Assembly (NCBI GenBank): GCA_911728455.2
Contig: OU452227.1
Location: 17,438,110 to 17,502,109 of the forward strand
DNA length: 64,000 nucleotides
Source of the DNA: Marthasterias glacialis
Lineage: Eukaryota; Echinodermata; Asteroidea; Forcipulatida; Asteriidae
Reading direction: 5' to 3'
The notes under the pieces are model-generated. The model saw only the letters and a list, made by a program, of their open reading frames with translations. It made no database searches and had not been told where the DNA came from. The translations under genes were made by a program, and so were the position numbers. Each line of letters starts with the position of its first letter. The stretch's first letter is position 1. Positions 55,703-64,000 of this stretch are shown here, in pieces.

Positions 55703-58700
55703 ATGTTAAGACATTTGTCAAAAGAAACTAATTGCATGAATTTACATAAGTTTGCATAATGTATCATATCTACACGTATCTTCGCTGCGCACCGATCGAC
55801 AACATTTGCCTTCATAAGGGCGCGGGTTTCAACCCTAATTTTATTTTTGACTTTTTTGCAGTATAAAGAACTAAACATTTTGAAGAACCTTGCATTCATA
55901 GTACTTTGTAGTTTAAACTGGACAAAATTTTCCAATTCATAAGACCTTTAAATGTGTGGTGTTTTTCCTACCCCCACAGGATTTAAAGAACCTGTTAGTA
56001 TTACTCCTTTTCCACACAACTGGCACCATCGGGTATTTCAATTCTCAAGTACATCACAACAAGACAACCCAACCATAAGCATATCAACCTTCCAGCTTGG
56101 TACATCATGTACCCTTAGAAGGTAGGTAGGTCAAGCCAATGTAGGTGTTTGTTTCTACGGTGAGGAAAGAGTGTTTAACCCAGGATGATCCTTCAGGTTT
56201 GCCATTGTGGTTCAACATGGATCTGCCCAAGTAATTTGATCAAAACTTCCACAATTGCAAGGGGTGCTTAACCTTGCATTGCCAGACCCCAACCCTCAAG
56301 AGGAACACTAAATTATCCCCTACGAATCTGTTCCAGGTTACAAAGTGCACTGAAGTCCGATTTTGTTTTTTTGAGGCAATGGCACTAAAAGTGCTCCGTC
56401 ACATTTTGACCTTGCAGTGCTACTTAACAGCATATTTCAAGTGGACTTTTTAGCCTTAGAATCCCAAGTCTTTTTTTTCAAGACCATCAAATAAAATGAT
56501 TTCTAATGATTAGACCTAACAGTTTCAAAGGTTAGTTGTTGATTCCCAAACCATGTCAATTAACATTTTGAACCAGAGATCCTCTGGAGAAGGTGTATAA
56601 TAATATGCATGTTTGTAACAACACATAAAGCATACAAAAGTTTCAGGAGTTTCACAGACTAGTTCAGAAAATGTTTAGACTGTTAAGTTGGAAAGTCAAG
56701 AAAAATTGTAGCTTTACTGTCCTTGGTACTATTTCATGCACTTACAGGAAATTCCGCACTTACAGGGCCCTGTAAAGCATGTAATTCAATGAGCTAAGAT
56801 TTGATGCCATATAGCGACAGAAATGTAGCTTTCAGCCAAACCCGGGATAGTCTAGCTGGTGCACGTCATTAACTAAGGTCCCAATTGACCCAATTCACCT
56901 GACGTTGTCATCAAAATAATCTTGGTTGTGTTTTTCGGGTAGTAAGTGTCCCCGTGTGTTATACAGTGCAATGCGCATTACATACTTGGCATAATTTTTA
57001 CATGCAATTTGACTCAAAAGATGGCGAGCATGTGATATTGGTGCAAGGGGTCAATAGCTCGTAACCAATTCCAAATGCTAAATTTTCAAAAACATGAAAT
57101 ACGTAAAAGTCTCACAGCCTATGGAAATAAAAACAAAACAATATTTGGCAACACAAATAATTTTCCTTTTGCTATTCATTTGTTGGGAGGTTAGTTGTTG
57201 AATTTTTGAGCTATGCCCATCCAAAATGAAAACACCACTGAATGAGCAAACTGGCCAGAAAAGGCCTTACATTTGAGTAAAATGGGGCCATTTATCGGGG
57301 CCTAGCAGTATACCCTAAATGCCCCAGGTTGAAAGTCGACAAACCCAGGTCACAATATTGGACTGTATTTCAACAATATCCAAAAGCCATGACTGACATG
57401 CCTTTTTTTTACAGAAATAATCAAGGGTTTAGAAAGTATTCACGAGGCTTGTATTTATGAGGCTTGGCGCATGAATCAGTTTAGTGCAATGCACCCGTTT
57501 GGTTCAAGACAGTATTAAGTATGTTTTTTTGCTGTTATTGAATAATCACCAGGATTGTCATCAAAATAGTTCAAAATTTGTTCGTTGCTCTCACACAATG
57601 TTGACATGTTTCCCCTGACAAAGATTCTGCCTTTTGGTTAGTTTAGAGTGCGTCACATGATATTTCTTATTTTTAATCATAGAAATAAACCAGAGAACAG
57701 GGACTTCCTATACCACCCAGTGTAACTGCGTTGTTCGTTATGGTGTCTAAAATACCCTCAGAAAAACCTGACTTTGCTGAAGTTGAACGGTAGACAGCAC
57801 ATCAAAGTAGTTCGCCTGATATTGCATGTTTTCTATACATGTTTTCTATACGTGATCCGTGTAAAATCTATCGGTAATTGGGCGTGGATCTCCACAGCTT
57901 TCGCATGCCCATTTCACATGCTTAATGCGAACAGTCATGAAGTGCGTGGAGTGAACACAGTGTGTGTGTGTTCCATGTTTGTGCCAATCCGTTTTTATTA
58001 TATGCATTCACAGCGATGGTAACCGAACAGATTTCGGGACACAGGCGAGGCATGGCAAGGGTACACTATTTTGCGCTCCATAGACGACAGCAATGGCGGC
58101 GTAGTCCCCGTTCTCTGGTTTATGTCTTTTGTTTTACTAGAAAGCCACGCGAACGCGACGTGCTATACCCATAGCAACCAATGTACTATACCCATACAAA
58201 CAGCAGTTTCTTGGTACCGAAGTCTGGGCACAATATATTTATGGGACATTGTTAATCAAATATTGACTGCTTTACTCATGCTATGGTTAAAAATCACGAC
58301 TCCCTAGATCATCCCTGGAGTATTCTATTTTCCCTCCGCTTCGCCTCGGGAAAATACTCTATTTTCCCTCCGCTTCGCCTCGGGAAAATAGAACGCGCTT
58401 GTGGGGATCACCTCGGGAAAGCTGAGGGAAAATGGAACATGCCTTGGATCAGCTCGGGATTCGTAACCATAGCACTCAAAGCATTCAATATTTATACACT
58501 ACATTCTACAGTAATGAGCAATCCATGGCCAAACAAAAACAAGTGAACAGTCATAAAAGAGCTATTCATATTGGTTGAATGTTCGCTGAGTGGTTCTGCT
58601 GCATGATGTATGCAGGGTTCATGCTTTTGAAATGGCATCACTGGAATTTTAGTGACTGTAAAAAGAAAAAATGTAAGCAGGCATTTATTATATGAAAGGA

Positions 58701-58972
58701 ATATGTCTGCTCTTTTTTAGCGTCGGTGTATGAGGTTACATTGTACCTCACATTAATGTTAAGATGCCCATACTTGCACACATTTTATATCAAGGGTTGT
58801 ACCAAGTGCATAATACCGTGGTATCTTTGTATTATTTCCAGTTGCTGCTCTGATGCAAATGACATGAGAAAAAAAGCCTTGGACAAGACTAGGAAATGTA
58901 GCTTTTTGATCTTAGTCAAAACAATTTCAGTATGCCAATGGTGCTCAAATTCTTTGGTTTTTTTTCTTCCAG
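55703..58972. other. No supported gene; possible promoter near 58000
   Basis: Frames 55588-55935 (-), 57774-58022 and 57962-58174 (+) show no domain. Between 58020 and 58110 CpG density rises and ATGGCGGCG occurs, which could be a promoter or first-exon region for the exon at 58973. A tandem duplication lies at 58317-58390. Confidence 0.35.
58317..58390 (+). repeat. Short tandem duplication, TCTATTTTCCCTCCGCTTCG unit
   Basis: TCTATTTTCCCTCCGCTTCG followed by CCTCGGGAAAATA is repeated 35 bases apart. Each unit is itself partly palindromic (TATTTTCCC / GGGAAAATA). Confidence 0.85.
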
Positions 58973-59046
58973 TGCGATGTGCTGAAGGACAGAGAAAGCT
59001 TAATGATGAGTTGTTCATGACGTCAGCTGTAAAAAAACAAAAACAG
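58973..59046 (+). CDS. Candidate internal exon of an unidentified gene
   Basis: A textbook acceptor (GGTTTTTTTTCTTCCAG|) and a consensus donor (AACAG|GTAATT) bracket 74 bases that are open in the frame reading RCAEGQRKLNDELF then MTSAVKKQKQ. The segment is charged and helix-prone, ending in a basic KKQKQ run. It begins with two bases of a split codon and ends on a codon boundary. Neighbouring exons were not found. Product not recognised. Confidence 0.42.
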
Positions 59047-59252
59047 GTAATTGTTTACCAACAATTGTTACACTAACTTCTATGCCCAGCCACCATCTAC
59101 TGTATACTCAATTTGCTTCATAGCAAACTTGATAGAACATGGAAAAGATGTTGGGCTTTCAAGTTCGAAATACTTTTTTTCAGAATAAAAACTCTTCATA
59201 CTTTAAAACTATGCCACTGACAATTTTCCAGTGACCCTAAGGTGACCCCTAG

Positions 59253-59303
59253 CCCCCCCCCCCCCCAACGAAAAAAAATCCAGATACATTATATATATAT
59301 ATA

Positions 59304-59337
<34 letters not shown>
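59253..59337 (+). repeat. Poly-C tract followed by (TA)n microsatellite
   Basis: Fourteen or more C at 59253-59267, then ATATAT with one TTC interruption up to 59338. It is the left neighbour of the tRNA-bearing tandem array. Confidence 0.9.
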
Positions 59338-59344
<7 letters not shown>

Positions 59345-59362
59345 GGTGAGCAAAGAAAATTT

Positions 59363-59434
59363 GGCTGATGCCGGACTTGAACCCGCGACCTCTCGAATAC
59401 CGTACGAGCGCTCTACCAACTGAGCTAACCAGCC
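59363..59434 (-). tRNA. tRNA-Thr(GGT)-like gene, copy 1
   Basis: 72 bases fold as a cloverleaf: acceptor GGCTGGT / ATCAGCC (one G-T pair), D arm GCTC-AGTTGGTA-GAGC, and an A box TAGCTCAGTTGGTAGAGC close to consensus. The anticodon loop ACGGTAT gives GGT at 34-36, threonine. Position 33 is C in place of the near-invariant U, the last anticodon-stem pair is T-T, and the T stem has one G-G mismatch. The B box is GGTTCAAGTCC here. ATTTTC just after the 3' end is a Pol III stop. It is probably a tRNA-derived sequence, not a working tRNA. Confidence 0.55.
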
Positions 59435-59686
59435 CTTATGGTTGGTGGGCGGTCCTATGTGCAATACCAAATCTACTTTGCTCGGGGGGACCAGTCAGAA
59501 GCCGAACCGTGCTGCCGATAAGCCAGGGATCACTACCCCCGTTAAGATGCAAACAACCTGGTAAACGGCAGTAGCGGGGATACAAAACGAATGGATACAG
59601 CTTTTTACGTGGATTTACACAAAGAAAGTACATGAGAAACTGACTGGGAGAATATTATAAATAAATAGGGTGAGCAAAGAAAATTT

Positions 59687-59758
59687 GGCTGATGCCGGAC
59701 TCGAACCCGCGACCTCTCGAATACCGTACGAGCGCTCTACCAACTGAGCTAACCAGCC
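59687..59758 (-). tRNA. tRNA-Thr(GGT)-like gene, copy 2
   Basis: Same as the copy at 59363-59434, but the B box is the consensus GGTTCGAGTCC. C at position 33 and the stem mismatches are kept. The Pol III terminator TTTT follows. Confidence 0.55.
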
Positions 59759-60010
59759 CTTATTGTTGGTGGGCGGTCCTATGTGCAATACCAAATCTAC
59801 TTTGCTCGGGGGGACCAGTCAGAAGCCGAACCGTGCTGCCGATAAGCCAGGGATCACTACCCCGGTTAAGATGCAAACAACCTGGTAAACGGCAGTAGCG
59901 GGGATACAAAATGAATGGATACAGCTTTTTACGTGGATTTACACAAAGAAAGTACATGAGAAACTGACTGGGAGAATATTATAAATAAATAGGGTGAGCA
60001 AAGAAAATTT

Positions 60011-60082
60011 GGCTGATGCCGGACTCGAACCCGCGACCTCTCGAATACCGTACGAGCGCTCTACCAACTGAGCTAACCAGCC
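60011..60082 (-). tRNA. tRNA-Thr(GGT)-like gene, copy 3
   Basis: Identical to the copy at 59687-59758, including B box GGTTCGAGTCC, C33 and the TTTT terminator. Confidence 0.55.
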
Positions 60083-60303
60083 CTTATTGTTGGTGGGCGG
60101 TCCTATGTGCAATACCAAATCTACTTTGCTCGGGGGGACCAGTCAGAAGCCGAACCGTGCTGCCGATAAGCCAGGGATCACTACCCCGGTTAAGATGCAA
60201 ACAACCTGGTAAACGGCAGTAGCGGGGATACAAAATGAATGGATACAGCTTTTTACGTGGATTTACACAAAGAAAGTACATGAGAAACTGACTGGGAGAA
60301 TAT

Positions 60304-60309
<6 letters not shown>

Positions 60310-60340
<31 letters not shown>

Positions 60341-60500
60341 CATTAAAAAACATGGCCCCATGGGCCCCACCACTGAAAAGAAATGTCCCCCTGTGCACCC
60401 CACTCCCCCCCCCACACACACTGAAAACATCCTGGCTACACCACTGATGATTATCGGGCATGATCTCTCTGAGAGATTTCAAAGTGCAAAAATTATATAT
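60310..60500 (+). repeat. (TA)n microsatellite and poly-C repeat
   Basis: TA dinucleotides at 60310-60338 close the array. A poly-C repeat copy follows (C run 60405-60414, CACACACA, ending GGCTACACCACTGA at 60441). Confidence 0.85.
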
Positions 60501-60750
60501 ATACTGTATATATATATATCTCACATGAACCCTAGTATGGTGAAACTGTTCCCTTTGACACAACAATTTCATGGTCATTATTCTGAATATTTAAAGGCAG
60601 AATATGATTTTGACCCATAGTTTCTTTGTGGTGCTAACATTGTTGTCATTCAATGCAACACCTACCTTTAATAAAGAAGAGATTATCTAGGAGTCTCCTG
60701 TAACATTTGTATACAAGGTATTGAATGCCATCACTTGGAGTACACTACAG

Positions 60751-60760
60751 TCTTTTATTG
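60751..60760 (-). terminator. Candidate poly(A) signal for the exon at 60815-60999
   Basis: CCAATAAAAG on the minus strand places AATAAA about 55 bases after the stop codon of the terminal exon. Confidence 0.5.
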
Positions 60761-60814
60761 GATAATGTGTAAATAAATGAGGACTTCCCACTGGGTTTTA
60801 AGCTTCAGTAGTTT

Positions 60815-60999
60815 CTACCACCCCAGGGTTTCCTCATTTTCAGCCTGGGCATAGAATTCTGTGGCTTTTGTTTGGCAGATTTCAGCATACTCCTCCCCAC
60901 CTTCCCTTTTAGCAATGGCGAAGTATTTACAGGCCAAGTCTAGAAAATACTCTGAAAAATGCAGGAATGAATTCCGTGGAGCTTTGGCGAGTATGGAGC
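60815..60999 (-). CDS. Candidate terminal exon, helical domain end
   Basis: The acceptor CATCTTTATTTCTACAG| opens an exon of 185 bases ending in TAG. It has two bases of a split codon, then 60 codons, including FLHFSEYFLDLACKYFAIAK then REGGEEYAEICQTKATEFYA and QAENEETLGW. The spacing of Leu/Phe/Ala suggests a helical hairpin like a TPR or MIT unit. An AATAAA follows 55 bases after the stop. Splice site, open frame, stop and poly(A) signal agree, so this is the best of the unidentified exons. The rest of the gene lies to the right, possibly outside the window. Product not recognised. Confidence 0.58.
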
Positions 61000-63349
61000 C
61001 TGTAGAAATAAAGATGTGGAGATTGAGGGATTGTAAATTAAAAGTGGGTGCTGGCACATAGGTGGCGAACGTCACTGACAGATTGTATATAATTAAAGAA
61101 TTTAGCAGACTGAGCAAACTTCATTACTGAGGATCATTGGGATAACCAGAGAGTGGCGGGAGGCCCCCCTCCCCAACTCAGAATTCTTTCCCCCAGTCTT
61201 GCCCTCCACAATTTGAATTTGAGTCTTCGCCCTCATTTCCCCCCCCCCCCACCCCACCCCCAACCCCTGGATGAAAATGTCAGGTTATATATGCCACTGC
61301 TGATGAGGATAAACTATGGATCCTATGCTAGCAGAGGATTCCTGTTCAGACTAGTACAGAGATTTGAAAACTCACAGAGACAAATTAGCAAAGAAACTAG
61401 AAACGCAGGAGTTGGCTAAAAGTGCCAGCTCAAAATTATTAAGAAAAAAACCCATAAATCTTAATAGATTTACATATACCTAACATGATATAAAGATAAT
61501 GATGGTAGAAAACTTTCCTTGAAATGTTTCTGCCCGAAGTGTTATCATTTTTTAATAATAAAAGAAATAAGATCCAAAAATTAATTTTTGTCTCATGCAT
61601 GAGACCAAAACTCTCCTTAAGAATGCATTTTTACCGTTTTCTGGCAAATGAAACAACGAAATGAGCTGAAATCGCCACTGGTTTGTTTTAATACATGTGT
61701 CTTGATTTGTGCAAAGAATGGAAGCATTTACAGACAATTTTTACCAATGTTCACCAGGGGCTTTGAAATAATGTCAATCTTCCCCAGTGCAGACATAATA
61801 ACATGCAGCAAGAGCTCATACAAAGATTGCGTTCCTTTTGTTTATGCTAGGAAAGGCTAAACCATAAATATGTCTAAGGTGGAATCCAGTTAAAGATGCC
61901 CATTATGGGGTTTCGGCTGACATGAAGAGTTCACAGCAAGGCCAAAAACATTTGGTTGTAGTGTAAATAAATGATATAGATACTTTGGCATCTAGCCATT
62001 GTTTATTTAGTCTGGCAGGTAAACATGAGTTCCAATAGTTACATTGGAATTCTCCTTCAGTAAAACTTGCCATGCTTTACTATTTCACTGATAACAAACA
62101 CTATTTGACATAATATTTGGTCAAGATAAGAATTGCCTGTTTATCACAGTCTGAATCAACAGAGTTGGAAATAACTTGACAATGTTGGAATGTCATGTCA
62201 ATTACTTTAAGAATCATTTCACTTTAGGTAATCTTTGTATGCATTTTAAAAAGAATTTTAATCATGGACAGAGTGTAAATTAAAGTCAATATGAAGGGAT
62301 TTGTTTCTGGGGAAAAAAGGTATTCTGCAAATGTATAGGGGGAGCAATCTTCTCCAAGCACCTCTTAACTTGGATGAGATGCACATTGGTAGAGGGACCA
62401 TGGGTAGAAAAATTTAAGGGAAGCGACGCAAGACATAATAACGTTTCTTTCCTTTTTTGTTCCAATAGAGGTCAACAGTGGATGATGTGTTAACATGTGC
62501 TGACATTAATTTGCCCTGTACAAAAAGGGACAAAAGGTACTGAAACTCATACTCAAATCTCCCTTTTACCGGGATGATTATTATTCCAGATCCTCGTCCT
62601 TTTGTTGGACAAACAAGACATTGAAAGGCTTTCATGTGTTTGGCTTGGCAGGAAGTTTGAGATTTCAGCATGGATGTAGGCTTACGGCCAAGGGTTTGGG
62701 AGATTTACGGTAATGACAAACCATATTTTCTTGGGCTTTTTATGTTAAAGTTTGTTGTCTTTACCTGGTTAAGTCATGGTTTTATTGTAACAACAATATT
62801 CTCCCCCAAAAAACAATGTTAGGAGAATTCCGAAAAGGAATCCCAGTAACACTTGTGGTAATTTTTTTAAAGGTTGTTGGGCACCAGTGGAATTACAACA
62901 GATCATTAAAAATTTGAAATACTTGATTATTATAGGATCAAAATGATGGAACCATAATATTAATCATGTTTTACATCTGAGCATAGAGCAATTTGAGCAC
63001 TGCCATTCGCTGACCCTCACATACCTCCCAAGACTTGATTGTACTAACACTGTCAAAGCTGTGCAGTTTACATGATGGAAATGTTTGTGTGATCCAGTGA
63101 GGTAAGGTTGCACAGGGATGCTCTGTCCCCTATCAACGTTTGGTTTGTAAACACGTAGCCTACACCTTACACAAATAACATCAGCCTGGCTGGATGGATG
63201 GATGCTGTGTCTACCTCCATGGTCTACCCAAAGGAAGCCCAAGGCAACAAGGAGTCTAGGATGGTTGTTTTGGTTGACTCACCAAGCCTGTGATTTCTTC
63301 TTGTGCTAATGGAGAGTCAAGCCATTGAGGTGATAGACTGGAATGACCT
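61000..63349. other. Possible intron of the 60815 gene; no other supported exon
   Basis: It holds a poly-C/ATGCCACTG repeat at 61170-61300. The minus frame 62414-62671 (KAFQCLVCPTKGRGSG.., 85 codons) and the one at 62964-63242 have no splice context that could be trusted. Confidence 0.35.
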
Positions 63350-63450
63350 ACCGTAATTTTCGGCCCATAAGCCGCGGCTTGGTGGTTGTTTTTCGCCCTC
63401 AAAAAGTTCCATGCGGCTTATGGGCCGGGCGGCTTATACGCCGACGTGTC
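63350..63450. repeat. CCGTAATTTTCGGCCCATAAGCCG palindromic repeat
   Basis: TACCGTAATTTTCGG then CCCATAAGCCGCGGCTT is answered 40 bases later by GCGGCTTATGGGCCGG and GCGGCTTATACGCCG. Similar TACCGTAATTT..TATAAGCCGC sequences are dispersed in many animal genomes; the class of the element is uncertain. Confidence 0.6.
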
Positions 63451-64000
63451 AGTAACGGCCAAAAATCATTGTATAAATATTAAGCAAATTATTTCAGCGT
63501 GACAAGAAAATTTGCAATGTGAGATTGAGAAACAAAACTAACCACAAAACATCAAGGCTGTAGTTTAGTTGTAACGAATGTCGTTGATATTCAACCATGG
63601 ACATGATGGAGGAAGGAATAATGATCCAACCAAGACACGTAAAGCCGACCGAGCTAGAGCTACAGAAAACACACACATCTCAAGTTGAGGAGACTGGGGC
63701 CCGTTCACTATACATAGTCTCCAGCCTAGCACGAGGGACGGGAGCCAGTCTAAGGAGGGATTTTATAAGATTAACAATGAGGGCGTTTGAAAACGTTTAG
63801 CCAACGTATACCAAACACGTGCACTGTTCACCATGATAAGCAACAAGCCCAGCAAACAAAATGATACGTATTGTTGTCGGCGTTTTGTGACTACAGAGAC
63901 CTGTTGCGTGCGGGACGTATTGCACACCCATGAGCATGCAGCCTATTGGTTGAATTAACAGCAACAAGAGGCCGATCGACCAATTGAATGATAAATCCTT
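63451..64000. other. Right edge, no firm gene
   Basis: A 67-codon frame at 63597-63800 starts with a good context (ACCATGG), reads MDMMEEGIMIQPRHV.., and has no donor or domain. It could be a short upstream or first exon of a gene beyond the window, but nothing confirms it. Confidence 0.3.

Larger units (their letters stand above)
59338..60309. repeat. Tandem array of three 324 bp units carrying a tRNA-like gene
   Basis: Units begin at 59338, 59662 and 59986 with AAATAGGGTGAGCAAAGAAA. Copies 2 and 3 look identical apart from the very ends; copy 1 differs at a handful of sites (for example a T for C in the B box and G for T after AGCCCTTAT). Each holds a tRNA-like gene on the minus strand and 250 bases of unique sequence. 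The array is embedded in (TA)n on both sides. Confidence 0.95.

Noticed and set aside
59368-60281. Repeated 65-68 codon frames on both strands
   Set aside because: They recur only because the 324 bp unit is tandem; the plus-strand frame reads through the tRNA-like gene backwards.
62414-62671. 85-codon minus-strand frame with CLVCPTKGRGSG
   Set aside because: No convincing splice sites, family or poly(A) signal; left as unproven.
63597-63800. 67-codon frame with good start context at the right edge
   Set aside because: No domain, donor or homologue recognised; may be tested with sequence beyond the window.

Overview
The window is animal genomic DNA: AT-rich, mostly non-coding, with spliced genes, Pol III-type SINEs, dense miniature inverted-repeat elements (MITEs), minisatellites and microsatellites. 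There are no operons or bacterial signals. Peptide-type and orphan rhodopsin-family receptors together with several tRNA-derived SINE types suggest a marine invertebrate deuterostome, most likely an echinoderm and perhaps a starfish. That placement is inference from the style of the repeats and receptors; no species-specific marker was found.

Two genes are solid. A class A peptide-type GPCR lies on the minus strand in two coding exons (23827-23310 and 14810-14093). They are joined by an 8.5 kb phase-2 intron that falls just after the NRY motif, and the predicted protein is 411 aa. A second, intronless orphan GPCR of 396 aa is on the plus strand at 45820-47010. Directly repeated copies of one dispersed sequence flank it. 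The left edge holds a 270 bp tandem duplication whose units each carry a TATA-like/CRE-like stretch, an ATG, a signal-peptide-coding segment and a splice donor.

Several isolated exons with good splice signals but no recognised product are proposed: 39348-39405 (+, first coding exon), 50818-50919 (+, weak), 52153-52392 (-), 54187-54282 (-, terminal), 58973-59046 (+) and 60815-60999 (-, terminal). A degenerate THAP-like fragment lies at 55430-55702 (-), and the C-terminal end of a non-LTR retrotransposon ORF opens the window.

Layout: 1-830, retroelement tail and duplicated secreted-peptide exon. 830-14000, gene-poor with MITEs (one nested in another), a Penelope-like hairpin motif and minisatellites. 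14093-23907, GPCR 1 with a repeat-filled intron. 24000-39300, no firm gene, but very rich in MITEs, including several with exact TTAA target duplications, two of which share one TTAA. 39300-48500, exon candidate, a large foldback element and GPCR 2. 48500-64000, exon candidates on both strands, poly-C-associated repeats and a three-unit tandem array of a 324 bp sequence containing a tRNA-Thr-like gene.

No functional link between the genes is visible. Both receptors are plasma-membrane signalling proteins with unknown ligands. The most unusual observations are the almost identical duplicated promoter/signal-exon, the tRNA-bearing 324 bp satellite inside a TA microsatellite, the TTAA-MITE set, and the non-canonical signature residues in both receptors.
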